A DNA stretch of 64,000 bases, from NCBI GenBank assembly GCA_034086985.1, contig JAXDZG010000003.1, forward strand, positions 1 through 64,000, written 5' to 3'. A program made the position numbers and the translations under genes. This document shows positions 7,297-16,059 of this stretch, piece by piece. Each line of letters begins with the position of its first letter. Position 1 is the stretch's first letter. Below the pieces are notes generated by a model that was not told where the DNA came from, made no database searches, and worked only from the letters and a program-made list of their open reading frames with translations. The DNA is from Phascolarctobacterium_A sp034086985. Lineage in GTDB: Bacteria > Bacillota > Negativicutes > Acidaminococcales > Acidaminococcaceae.

Positions 7297-8016
7297 CTAC
7301 ATGCTAAAATTATCGCCCAGATAGTATTTGCGGGCAACGGGGTCGTTGGCAATGGTCTTACTATCACCCTGCAGCAAAATCTTGCCATCAGCCAAAATAT
7401 AGGCCTTGTCCACGATGCTCAGAGTTTCGCGCACATTGTGGTCGGTGATTAGAATGCCGATGCCGCGCTTAGCCAAATGAGCGATCATGCCCTGGATATC
7501 GGCTACCGCAATGGGATCAATGCCGGCGAAGGGCTCATCCAAAAGGATGAAGGCCGGGTCCGTAGCCAGCGCACGGGCAATCTCCACACGGCGGCGCTCG
7601 CCGCCGGAGAGGGCCTTGCCCTCGCTCTTGCGCACATGGTCCAGACGGAACTCCTCAATGAGGGCGTTCATCTTGGCCACTCTTTCCTCAGAGGACAAAT
7701 CCGTGGTCTCCAAAATCGCCATAATATTGTCTTCTACAGACAGCTTGCTGAAGATAGAGGCCTCCTGGGGCAGGTAGCCGATACCTGCGCGGGCACGCTC
7801 GTACATGGGCATGTGGGAAATATCCCTATCATCCAGCGTTACAGTACCCTCGTTAGGCTTTTCGATGCCCACGATCATGTAGAAGGTGGTGGTCTTACCG
7901 GCGCCGTTAGGACCTAAGAGGCCCACGATGGAGCCCTGCTCCACCTGTATGCTCACTCCATCAACTACGTGGCGTTCATTATAAATTTTAACCAGCTTAT
8001 CAGTTTTAATAATCAA
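7297..8016 (-). CDS. lptB: LPS export ABC transporter ATP-binding protein LptB
   Basis: A 239-residue ATPase driving LPS extraction from the inner membrane. Walker A is GPNGAGKTT (35-43), the signature LSGGERRRVE begins at 137, Walker B is FILLDEP (about 156-162) and the switch histidine is in ITDHNVRETL. Length and the FAGIDPIAVADIQ stretch after Walker B match LptB rather than other ABC ATPases. It lies between lptA and lptF/G. Confidence 0.95.
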   Translation of the reverse strand: MIIKTDKLVKIYNERHVVDGVSIQVEQGSIVGLLGPNGAGKTTTFYMIVGIEKPNEGTVTLDDRDISHMPMYERARAGIGYLPQEASIFSKLSVEDNIMAILETTDLSSEERVAKMNALIEEFRLDHVRKSEGKALSGGERRRVEIARALATDPAFILLDEPFAGIDPIAVADIQGMIAHLAKRGIGILITDHNVRETLSIVDKAYILADGKILLQGDSKTIANDPVARKYYLGDNFSM

Positions 8017-8034
8017 GCTTTTGTCCTCCGTCCA

Positions 8035-8877
8035 TCAGGCTCTGGCTTCCGCAGCAGCGACAGTTGCTTTCGTAGCTTTGGCATCGGATGAGCCATTCGC
8101 TTCCTTAGCCGCCTCAGCTACCTTCACCTCTTCGGTTTGCTCCTTCTTGCCAGGCACGGCGGGCTGTTTTTCGGGCACATAATGCACCTTCACATTGCCA
8201 TCGGCTACAGCCACATTAGCGTTGGTCAGACGCAGCTTGTCGCCGGAAACAGTATTGCCATTTTGGGTAGCAGTAGCATTGCCGTTGAGCTCTACATAGC
8301 CACTTTGGTCAGTCTTATAAATAGCGCTGTCAGCCTTAGCAGTAAGATTGCGAGCTTTGCTGTCAATGGTTACACCGCCATAAGCATTGGCCACACCCTT
8401 AGCCATATCATAATCGATTTTAGAAGCATTCATAACGCTGCCATCCACATCGGTAAGCTTAGCCCAGCTACCAATGGTTTCAGCAAATTGACGCTCCTTA
8501 TAGTAGTCAATTCTGTCGGCACTCAAGCTCTTGCCATCTTTAGTCACAACAGCGTTGCCAATAGCGGACATATCATTTTCATTATGGGCCATAAAAACGT
8601 TGCACACAATATGGGTATCGTCCCTATCTGCCATGACATTACCGGTCAAGGTACCGGTTTTAGCCTTGCTGTTGAATTTAGCATAATTAGCAGTGGCTAC
8701 GCCGCCGTCCTGCTTCAGGACAACGTGGCCCTTGGCCTCGCCCTCGCCGGTTTGCAGATTATATTCCAGCTCGTCGGCCTTCACGCTGAAGTTATTGGGA
8801 GCAGCTGCAAATACTGCAGTGCTCACACTTAAGCTCAGCAGCAACGCCGCCAGCAAGCATTTCTTATTTATTATCAC
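8035..8877 (-). CDS. lptA: LptA/OstA-like periplasmic LPS transport protein
   Basis: About 280 residues. A signal peptide (KKCLLAALLL...STAVFA) is followed by repeated OstA-type beta strands (FSVKADELEYNLQTGEGEAKG and similar units to about residue 225), which form the bridge carrying LPS across the periplasm. The last 45 residues are low-complexity and rich in A, E, K, which is longer than enterobacterial LptA. I prefer a GTG start at 8877 with AAGGCGG upstream because it puts the signal peptide at the N-terminus; an ATG at 8907 is also possible. It overlaps lptC. Confidence 0.85.
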   Translation of the reverse strand: MIINKKCLLAALLLSLSVSTAVFAAAPNNFSVKADELEYNLQTGEGEAKGHVVLKQDGGVATANYAKFNSKAKTGTLTGNVMADRDDTHIVCNVFMAHNENDMSAIGNAVVTKDGKSLSADRIDYYKERQFAETIGSWAKLTDVDGSVMNASKIDYDMAKGVANAYGGVTIDSKARNLTAKADSAIYKTDQSGYVELNGNATATQNGNTVSGDKLRLTNANVAVADGNVKVHYVPEKQPAVPGKKEQTEEVKVAEAAKEANGSSDAKATKATVAAAEARA

Positions 8878-9433
8878 TCTCTTCGCCGCCTTTCGTAACC
8901 ATAGCATTACCCTTTAGCTTTACCTTTTGGAAGGTGCTGGTGGAGTAAGCCTCATCAGAGGTTGCCACATAGGCATCCTTAATGAGTTTTACATGCCCAC
9001 GAGCGATAATCTGGTCATTCTTTTGCTTCCAGGTGACCTTGTCAGCATAGAACTCACCGCCAGTGTTTAAAATCGCCTTAACCTTGCCCTCCAAGGCAAA
9101 ATCATTATTCTTTAAGCCTGCTTCACCTTTTTCGGCACTAACATCAATGTAGCTGCCGTCCTTGCGGTAAAGCTTGCCCACAATGCCCTCTAAAATGGCC
9201 ACATTTTTTTGCCTATCGTTAATCACCTTATGTACAGTGAACTCCCACAGGGGCTGACCATCCTTTTCTCTTTTGATAACGCTATCCTTCAGGGAAGCAT
9301 TGAGCTGAGCGCTAACACCCTTGCCCAGATTGATATTAGTTGGCTTTTCACCACCGAGCATGAGCCAGGCAATTAAAGCGCCGGCAACCACTAGACCGGC
9401 TACAATGGCCATAATTACTTTATTTTTGTTCAT
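8864..9433 (-). CDS. lptC: LPS export protein LptC
   Basis: A 189-residue bitopic protein: one N-terminal span (about residues 7-26) and a periplasmic LptC/OstA-like beta domain (LWEFTVHKVINDRQKNVAILEGIVGKLY...). LptC passes LPS from LptB/F/G to LptA. The gene overlaps the acyltransferase gene before it and lptA after it, so the group is tightly coupled. Confidence 0.9.
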   Translation of the reverse strand: MNKNKVIMAIVAGLVVAGALIAWLMLGGEKPTNINLGKGVSAQLNASLKDSVIKREKDGQPLWEFTVHKVINDRQKNVAILEGIVGKLYRKDGSYIDVSAEKGEAGLKNNDFALEGKVKAILNTGGEFYADKVTWKQKNDQIIARGHVKLIKDAYVATSDEAYSTSTFQKVKLKGNAMVTKGGEESDNK

Positions 9434-10325
9434 CAGCCTTGCTTGCCTCCTCCGGTGGTGTATAGGGTGTATTCCAACGATGCTGGAACCAAATCCAGTT
9501 ATCGGGATATTCTTTGATAATCTTTTCGACCTCTTGGGTCATCTTCAAGGTCACATTGTAATCATCGGCCTTAGCATCACCGGTGAATTCATAGCGAATA
9601 GGATCCTTGACAATAGCCTGATGACCATAGCCATCGGGCTTGCGCACGATAAAAATGGGGATGATGGGCGCCTTGAACTTGCGCGCAAAATAGGCAGGAC
9701 CGTTCGGAGTAGAGGCCATCTTGCCTAGGAAGGGCACAAAAATGCCGTCATAGCCGCCGTCCTGGTCCGCAATGAGGCCCAGCATGCGACCCTTTTTCAT
9801 AGCACGGGCACAGCCCAAAATCTCGCTTGTGCCACGGGCGAAAATCTCTTGACCAGCGCCACGGCGCAACTCATTCATAAAATCACTGTAAACCCTGTTG
9901 GGCTGGGGCTTTTCCACAGCGCTCAGAGGGAAGCCGTTTAAGGCCAGGCCTGCACCCAGCCATTCCCAGTTATCCATGTGGCAGGCCAGCATAACCACGC
10001 CTTTATTCTCGTGGACTGCTTCCCACAGGATATCCGGGCGATCAAAGGTGACCAGACCGCGAATATTATCCTTATTTAAAGCAGGCATGTACATGATTTC
10101 CATAAAGGTCATGCCCAAATTAATGAAGAGACGCTTGATAGTGGCCTTGGCCTGCTCATCGCTGTAGCCCAGGCGCTCCTTAATGGTCTCCTCCGCTCTG
10201 ATGCGCTGCTTCTTAGCTATTTTATGGTACAAATGTCCCACGCCCCGACCGATGTTCACCACCAGATTATAGGGCAGCCAGGATATGATTGTACTCATTG
10301 TTTTTAGTAAATAATATAACCACAT
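9420..10325 (-). CDS. lpxL: Lipid A late acyltransferase, LpxL/HtrB family
   Basis: A 301-residue enzyme with an N-terminal membrane anchor that adds a secondary acyl chain to Kdo-lipid A. The catalytic HX4E-type motif is in LACHMDNWEW (about 113-122), followed by family blocks ARGTSEILGCARAMKKGRMLG and ADQDGG. It lies between kdsC and lptC with overlaps on both sides. A second paralogue is present at 22-23 kb; which positions each acylates cannot be told from sequence. Confidence 0.85.
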   Translation of the reverse strand: MWLYYLLKTMSTIISWLPYNLVVNIGRGVGHLYHKIAKKQRIRAEETIKERLGYSDEQAKATIKRLFINLGMTFMEIMYMPALNKDNIRGLVTFDRPDILWEAVHENKGVVMLACHMDNWEWLGAGLALNGFPLSAVEKPQPNRVYSDFMNELRRGAGQEIFARGTSEILGCARAMKKGRMLGLIADQDGGYDGIFVPFLGKMASTPNGPAYFARKFKAPIIPIFIVRKPDGYGHQAIVKDPIRYEFTGDAKADDYNVTLKMTQEVEKIIKEYPDNWIWFQHRWNTPYTPPEEASKADEQK

Positions 10326-10951
10326 TATTGTTTATCTCCTTGACCTGCATTGAGATAGGCATTAACGATTATGTTCCAGGTGTCTTGAGCAGCCATAATC
10401 ATGGTAATAGCTTCACGCACAGCGCCATGTCCGCCCTTGGCCTTAGTAATGATATCAGCCACTGCCAAAACCTCGATAGAAGCGTCGGCCGGAGCTATAT
10501 TTAAGCCAGCAGCAGCAAAGGCCGGAATATCGTTCAAATCATCGCCCATGTAGGCAATTTCATCCGTGGCCAGACCTAGCTCCTTAGCCATCTGTTCTAA
10601 GGCCATACGCTTATCCTTGACGCCCTGCATTAATAATTTAATGCCCAGCTCCTCACAACGGCGCTCTACAATGGGGCTTTGCCGTCCTGTAATGACGGCA
10701 ATTTGGAGATTATTGCGCAGAGCGCAACTAATACCCATGCCATCCTTAGCGTTAAAGCCCTTAAACACCTCGCCCGCAGGGCTAATATAGATGCTTCCAT
10801 CCGTTAAGACACCATCAACATCCAAAGCTAGAAGCTTAGTTTTTTTCAAGGCTTGTTGCAGGAGCTCCTCGCTTAAGGACTGCTCATTCTTGTATTGTAC
10901 CTTAGCTTCTAGATTGCAGCAGATAGCGCCCCGTTCTTCCTTACCTTCCAT
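10325..10951 (-). CDS. kdsC: 3-deoxy-D-manno-octulosonate 8-phosphate phosphatase KdsC
   Basis: A HAD-superfamily phosphatase of 208 residues that dephosphorylates Kdo-8-P. HAD motif I is LDVDGVLTDG (about 42-51), motif II ITGRQS, motif III K in GVKDK, motif IV GDDLNDIP. The N-terminal stretch of about 35 residues before motif I is longer than in E. coli KdsC. Stop and start codons of neighbours almost touch, in a block kdsB-kdsA-kdsD-kdsC. Confidence 0.92.
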   Translation of the reverse strand: MEGKEERGAICCNLEAKVQYKNEQSLSEELLQQALKKTKLLALDVDGVLTDGSIYISPAGEVFKGFNAKDGMGISCALRNNLQIAVITGRQSPIVERRCEELGIKLLMQGVKDKRMALEQMAKELGLATDEIAYMGDDLNDIPAFAAAGLNIAPADASIEVLAVADIITKAKGGHGAVREAITMIMAAQDTWNIIVNAYLNAGQGDKQ

Positions 10952-10953
10952 GA

Positions 10954-11928
10954 TTATACCACTCCCTGACGCACCAGGTCGGTCATATGCAAGAGGCCGA
11001 TAACTTTTCTATTTTCATCCAGCACGGGCAAAACCGTGATGGGCTTGGGCTTATTGCTTTCCATAAGATGCAATGCTTGGGCAGCCAGCTTGTCCTCGGT
11101 AATAGTCTTAGGATTGGCTGTCATGAGCTCTTTTACAGGACGCTGCAGGAAGCCCACGCCCTTGCTCAGGCCGCGGCGAATGTCGCCGTCGGTGAGTACG
11201 CCCTGCATGATGCCGTTTTCGTCCACTACAGAAACAGCGCCCAAGCCCTTGTCAGTGATGACAAAAAGCGCGTCCTGCACGGTAGTATCTGCCAAAACAG
11301 TGGGGTTCTCGTCACCCTTATGCATGATATTGCCCACAGTAAGGAGCAGCTTGCGACCTAAGCTGCCACCAGGATGGAATATAGCAAACTGGCTGGCAGT
11401 GAAGTTGTGCTTTTTAAGCAACGCCAGTGCCATGGCATCGCCATAAGCCAAGGCAGCAGTGGTGCTGCTGGTGGGGGCGAGGCCAAGAGGGCATGCTTCC
11501 TTAGAAACGCCCACGTCTAGCACTACGTCTGCATTCTTGCCCAGAGTGGAATTAGCATTGCCCACCATAGCAATGATTTTTGCGCCGATGCGGCGCAAGG
11601 AGGGCAGAATGTTTAACACTTCGCCAGTTTCACCGCTGTTGGACAGGGCGATAACTACGTCCGCAGCGGTGACCATACCCAGGTCACCGTGGATGCCCTC
11701 GGCGGGATGTAGGTAGAAAGAGGGGGTGCCGGTACTGGCCAGCGTAGCAGCCATCTTGCGGCCAATTAAGCCACTTTTACCCATACCGGTAATGACAGTG
11801 CGACCCTCGCATTCCAAAATCAAGTTAATTGCCGCAGCAAAATTTTCATCTATACGAGGCACAAGCTCTAAAATAGCCTCTGCTTCCATGCGCAGCACAT
11901 CCTGTGCATGCTCTAGCATTGCTTGCAT
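10954..11928 (-). CDS. kdsD: Arabinose-5-phosphate isomerase KdsD (KpsF/GutQ family)
   Basis: About 324 residues. An SIS domain (about 35-170, with GMGKSGLIGRKMAATLASTGT and LSNSGETGEV) makes arabinose 5-phosphate from ribulose 5-phosphate, the first step to Kdo. Two CBS domains follow (about 205-324). The ATG at 11928 with AAGGGTG six bases upstream is preferred over the GTG-initiated longer form. It directly follows kdsA. Confidence 0.92.
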   Translation of the reverse strand: MQAMLEHAQDVLRMEAEAILELVPRIDENFAAAINLILECEGRTVITGMGKSGLIGRKMAATLASTGTPSFYLHPAEGIHGDLGMVTAADVVIALSNSGETGEVLNILPSLRRIGAKIIAMVGNANSTLGKNADVVLDVGVSKEACPLGLAPTSSTTAALAYGDAMALALLKKHNFTASQFAIFHPGGSLGRKLLLTVGNIMHKGDENPTVLADTTVQDALFVITDKGLGAVSVVDENGIMQGVLTDGDIRRGLSKGVGFLQRPVKELMTANPKTITEDKLAAQALHLMESNKPKPITVLPVLDENRKVIGLLHMTDLVRQGVV

Positions 11929-11946
11929 CTTCTTCACCCTTCTCAC

Positions 11947-12765
11947 TTAGCCACGAACGATCTTATCAATTGCCAGCACATCGCTGAGCAGCTTCTTCAA
12001 ATTATCCAGACGTACCATATTGGGACCGTCGCTGAGAGCCTCAGCAGGATTGTCGTGCACCTCTAAAAACAACGCATCAATACCCACCGCAGCTGCAGCG
12101 CGGGCCATATGAGGCACATATTGGCTTTGGCCGCCGCTGGAGGTGCCTTGGCCGCCAGGAATTTGCACGCTATGGGTAGCATCCATTACCACGGGATAGC
12201 CCAGCTCACGCATAATAGCGATGCCGCGCATATCAGTTACCAGCGTGTTGTAGCCAAAACTGGTACCGCGGTCGGTCAGCATCAAATTATTATTGCCAGC
12301 TTCCTCCACCTTTTTAATGACATTTTTCATGTCCCAAGGTGCCAGGAATTGGCCTTTTTTCACATTCACAGTCTTCCCTGTCTTAGCAGCCGCCCACACC
12401 AAGTCGGTTTGGCGGCACAGGAAGGCCGGGATTTGCAGAATATCAACTACCTCGGCAGCCTTGTCAGCCTGCCAGGGCTCATGAATATCGGTAACTACGG
12501 GTACGCCCAAATCCTTTTTGATTTGTGCCAATAGCTTCAGTCCCTCTTCAATGCCAGGGCCGCGGAAGGAAGAATAGGAGGAGCGATTGGCCTTATCAAA
12601 GGAAGCCTTGAATACATAGGGAATACCCAATTCCTCACAAATAGCCTTAGCGCTCTGACCAATCTTCAGGCTGCGCTCATAGCCTTCTAAAACACAGGGA
12701 CCGGCCATAAGCATCAAGGGATGTCCCTGGCCTACTTGGTAATTGCCAACTTTTACAATATGCAT
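11947..12765 (-). CDS. kdsA: 3-deoxy-8-phosphooctulonate synthase KdsA
   Basis: A 272-residue TIM-barrel enzyme joining arabinose 5-phosphate and phosphoenolpyruvate to Kdo-8-P. Recognisable blocks are MAGPCVLE near the start, FKASFDKANRSS, the DIHEPWQ strand, LCRQTDLV and DATHSVQIPGG. Length is normal. It lies between kdsB and kdsD. Confidence 0.95.
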   Translation of the reverse strand: MHIVKVGNYQVGQGHPLMLMAGPCVLEGYERSLKIGQSAKAICEELGIPYVFKASFDKANRSSYSSFRGPGIEEGLKLLAQIKKDLGVPVVTDIHEPWQADKAAEVVDILQIPAFLCRQTDLVWAAAKTGKTVNVKKGQFLAPWDMKNVIKKVEEAGNNNLMLTDRGTSFGYNTLVTDMRGIAIMRELGYPVVMDATHSVQIPGGQGTSSGGQSQYVPHMARAAAAVGIDALFLEVHDNPAEALSDGPNMVRLDNLKKLLSDVLAIDKIVRG

Positions 12766-12774
12766 AATAACCTC

Positions 12775-13509
12775 CTATTTGTTCATCTTGGCAAACAACT
12801 CGTTGACTGCTGCCAAATCCTCGGGGGTGTCCACACCAATGCCCTGGAAATCACTTTCCAGAACCTTAATCTTATAACCATTTTCCAATGCACGCAGCTG
12901 CTCCAGGCTCTCAGCTCTTTCTAAGGGAGTAGGAGTAAGCGCTGCGTATTTCAAAAGGAAGCTACGACGGTATGCGTAAATGCCCACATGCTTGTATACT
13001 TTGTAGCCCTCGGGCTTATTGCGAGGATAGGGCATCAGGCTGCGTGAGAAGTACAGTGCATAGCCATTTAAATCGGTTACCACCTTTACAGCAGCAGGAT
13101 TATTATAGTCTGCCTCGTCCATAGCTACCTTCATGGTTGCCATCTGCAGCTCTGCATCATCCTGAAAAGCAGCTGCCAAGCGATCAATAACCTCAGGCGG
13201 AATCATGGGCTCGTCACCCTGCACATTGACGATAACGTCTACATCCGGGTAGTTCAAGGCTACCTCTGCCAGTCTATCGGTGCCGCTAGGATGGTCGGGA
13301 GAGGTCATCATGGCCTTGCCACCACAGGCCTCTACAGCCTTCTTCACCAGCTCATTATCAGTTGCTACAACTACCTCGTCGGGCAGCTGGGCCATGCAGG
13401 CGCGCTCATACACACGTTGAATCATGGGCTTGCCACAAATTAAAGACAAGGGCTTACCCGGCAAGCGGGTAGAAGCATAGCGAGCAGGAATTACACAAAG
13501 TACCTTCAT
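12775..13509 (-). CDS. kdsB: CMP-Kdo synthetase KdsB
   Basis: A 244-residue cytidylyltransferase that activates Kdo with CTP. The N-terminal IPARYASTRLPGKPL nucleotide-binding motif and VNVQGDEPMIPPEVID are diagnostic. Its start overlaps the stop of the waaA-lpxK fusion by 4 bases. Confidence 0.95.
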   Translation of the reverse strand: MKVLCVIPARYASTRLPGKPLSLICGKPMIQRVYERACMAQLPDEVVVATDNELVKKAVEACGGKAMMTSPDHPSGTDRLAEVALNYPDVDVIVNVQGDEPMIPPEVIDRLAAAFQDDAELQMATMKVAMDEADYNNPAAVKVVTDLNGYALYFSRSLMPYPRNKPEGYKVYKHVGIYAYRRSFLLKYAALTPTPLERAESLEQLRALENGYKIKVLESDFQGIGVDTPEDLAAVNELFAKMNK

Positions 13510-16040
13510 TTTTTATCAAGCTCCTTCTTAATGGCATTATCAATATATTCTTTGAACTTATCCATGCCCTCGGTAATGCAGATATCCATATTCAGGATAT
13601 ACAGGGGGATCTCACGGGCAGAATAAATAAATTCGGTAGGAATTTTTACTGCGTCCTTGGCAGTAGCAACCATGGCCACAGCCTTAAGGCTGCTAGCGCG
13701 CTCATTGATATATTGCATTTCCAGCATACCATAATCGTGATGGTCAGGATAACGCACGGCCTCTAAGATATTCAGGCCAATGCTGGACAATGTCTGCTCA
13801 AAGGAGGACGGGTTGCCGATGGCGGAGAAGACCATAACATCCTTGCCGCGCAGCTCCTCCAGATCCTTGATATTTTCGGAAATACCCTTGTACCAATCGG
13901 CGATTTCCACAAAGTTTTTCGGATGGTGAATACTCTCGATTACGGGGGCATCCGCATTGTATTGGGCAATGGTGTGACGCAACTGCATACGGCTCAGCTT
14001 GCTACTTTGGTCCGTCTTCGTCAAGAGGAACAAATCGCCACGCTCCAAATTCTGCAGGGGCTCGCGCAAAGTGCCACGTGGCAGCACGCAGCCATTACCG
14101 AACATATTCAGGGTATCTACCAATACTACGTCCAAATCACGCTCCAATTGCCAATGCTGGTAGCCGTCGTCCATGATGATGACTTCTGCATTCATCTTTT
14201 CCACAGCGTAACGACCGGTTACAGCACGATTTTTACCGATAATGACAGGAATACCGGGCAGGGTTTTAGCCATCAAATAAGCCTCATCACCTGCTTCATA
14301 AGCAGTCATGAAAATCTTGTTGCCATCGGAAACAACGCCCAGCTCCTTGCCCCAGTGGGAGCGATAACCACGGTTCAAAATTACGACTCTGTAGCCCATG
14401 GCCTTAACAATTGTAGCCATTTTTTGGGCAGTAGGTGTTTTGCCCGTACCACCAACGGTAATATTACCGATGGAGATAACACAGCAATTCAGCTTTTCTT
14501 TTTTCAACAGGCCGCTCTCATACATATTCAGCTTGCAGCAAACGCCAAACTTGTAGAGATAGCTCATGCCACGCAGCAAAGCCAAAAGCAGCCAGCCCAT
14601 GAAGGGAGTCTCAGGGCCATAGGCAATGCGATAAATGTATTGGATCAGAGCGTCGCCATGGCGCAAGCGGCCACCACCCTCATCTGTAAGATTGCGGGTG
14701 TTGATGGGATAAACAGAATATTCCCTGGCCGGCACAGCAGTCAAATCCAAAAGCTCCTTGAGGTAACGGATACTGCGCACATCCGCACCGCGGTTTTCCT
14801 TGATAACCTGCAGGGAGGCTGCGCCCATTTGCTCACGACGGGCATCATTTTTAATAATATCCAGCATTTCGCTGGTCAGCTCGCTCTGATTTGCCACCAT
14901 TTTGCAGGCCTTAACCTTGCTCAAAAGGGCATAGGAATCCTTAAAATTCTGCATGCTGGGGCCCACTAAAATAGGCTTAGCATGAGCAGCAGGCTCTAGC
15001 ACGTTGTGGCCACCGGTACCGCTGAAAGAACCGCCCACATAGACAACGTCGCCTACAGCGTAGATACGACCTAGCTCGCCAATGGTATCAATAACGAGCA
15101 GGGGATATTCCTTGCGCTCTCCCTCCTCCTCCTTCATCTTGGAGCGATAGCCAGTTTCATAGCCATAATGACTGGCCAGCTTAGCGATTTCTTCCGCCCT
15201 AGCAGTTTTACGAGGCGCAATAATAAGCCTTGCGTGGGGATATTTCACCCGCACAGCCTTGAAGGACTCCAGAAGAACCTTTTCCTCGCCGGGATGAGTA
15301 GAGCCAGCCACGATAATAGGATAGTGGTCGCGCAGGCCCAGCTCATAGCGATATTTGGCCAAATCTTCAGGTGTAACCTCTGCATAGGTTTGGTCAAATT
15401 TTGTATTACCGGTGACAAAAATCTTCTTGCGATCTGCGCCCAAATGAGCAATATAATCGGCGTCAATGCTGGACTGCATACAAAAGCGAGTGACAGTATT
15501 CAGCATATCATCCCAAATACCATACAAATAGCGATAGTTCTTTACGGATTTTTCGGAAATACGACCGTTAACCATCATTACCGGGATGTGGCGTTCGCGA
15601 ATAGCGCGCAAGAAGTTGGGCCACAGCTCAGTCTCAACGGGCATAAACACGCCGGGATGCACTCTTTTAACCAAAGACTCAGCCACGAAGGGCAGATCCA
15701 AGGGGAAATAAATGATGGCATCGGCTTCGGGAATGATTTGCTTAGCCATATTGTAACCGCCTACTGTAAAGGCACTGACCAAAACAGGACGGTCTGGCAT
15801 GGCCTTGCGAATTTGCTTAACCAAAGGGCTAGTAGCCACGATTTCGCCTACGGAAGCACCGTGAATCCAAATGCAGTCCTTGCCCATAACCTTGGCAATT
15901 TCGGCCTCATCAATATTACCGAAAACTTGCTGTTTAAAGCGCAGGCCAAAGCCCTTTTCCGTGAACAAGCGATAGGTATAATAGGGCAGTACAAAGACTA
16001 AAAGCACTATTAAAATAAGGATATTATACAGAATATACAT
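13506..16040 (-). CDS. waaA-lpxK: Fusion of Kdo transferase WaaA and lipid A 4'-kinase LpxK
   Basis: One 844-residue frame with two enzymes. Residues 1 to about 435 are a WaaA (KdtA) Kdo transferase: an N-terminal anchor, IWIHGASVGE with the presumed catalytic Glu66, PVETELWPN, and FSGTGGHNVLEP. After a linker (about 436-462), residues to 844 are LpxK: GNITVGGTGKTP Walker A (525-536), ILNRGYRS and IIMDDGYQHW. LpxK phosphorylates the 4' position of the tetraacyl disaccharide and WaaA then adds Kdo, so the order of domains joins consecutive steps. No stop or frameshift lies between the halves, and both keep their key motifs. It overlaps kdsB by 4 bases. Confidence 0.93.
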   Translation of the reverse strand: MYILYNILILIVLLVFVLPYYTYRLFTEKGFGLRFKQQVFGNIDEAEIAKVMGKDCIWIHGASVGEIVATSPLVKQIRKAMPDRPVLVSAFTVGGYNMAKQIIPEADAIIYFPLDLPFVAESLVKRVHPGVFMPVETELWPNFLRAIRERHIPVMMVNGRISEKSVKNYRYLYGIWDDMLNTVTRFCMQSSIDADYIAHLGADRKKIFVTGNTKFDQTYAEVTPEDLAKYRYELGLRDHYPIIVAGSTHPGEEKVLLESFKAVRVKYPHARLIIAPRKTARAEEIAKLASHYGYETGYRSKMKEEEGERKEYPLLVIDTIGELGRIYAVGDVVYVGGSFSGTGGHNVLEPAAHAKPILVGPSMQNFKDSYALLSKVKACKMVANQSELTSEMLDIIKNDARREQMGAASLQVIKENRGADVRSIRYLKELLDLTAVPAREYSVYPINTRNLTDEGGGRLRHGDALIQYIYRIAYGPETPFMGWLLLALLRGMSYLYKFGVCCKLNMYESGLLKKEKLNCCVISIGNITVGGTGKTPTAQKMATIVKAMGYRVVILNRGYRSHWGKELGVVSDGNKIFMTAYEAGDEAYLMAKTLPGIPVIIGKNRAVTGRYAVEKMNAEVIIMDDGYQHWQLERDLDVVLVDTLNMFGNGCVLPRGTLREPLQNLERGDLFLLTKTDQSSKLSRMQLRHTIAQYNADAPVIESIHHPKNFVEIADWYKGISENIKDLEELRGKDVMVFSAIGNPSSFEQTLSSIGLNILEAVRYPDHHDYGMLEMQYINERASSLKAVAMVATAKDAVKIPTEFIYSAREIPLYILNMDICITEGMDKFKEYIDNAIKKELDKK

Positions 16041-16059
16041 GAATTAACCTCTTTTCACC

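Noticed and set aside
13923..14969. Long plus-strand frames opposite waaA-lpxK and similar ones opposite the atp genes (46491-47846, 48859-50487)
   Set aside because: They are antisense shadows of well-identified genes, caused by codon bias; no start signals or domains.
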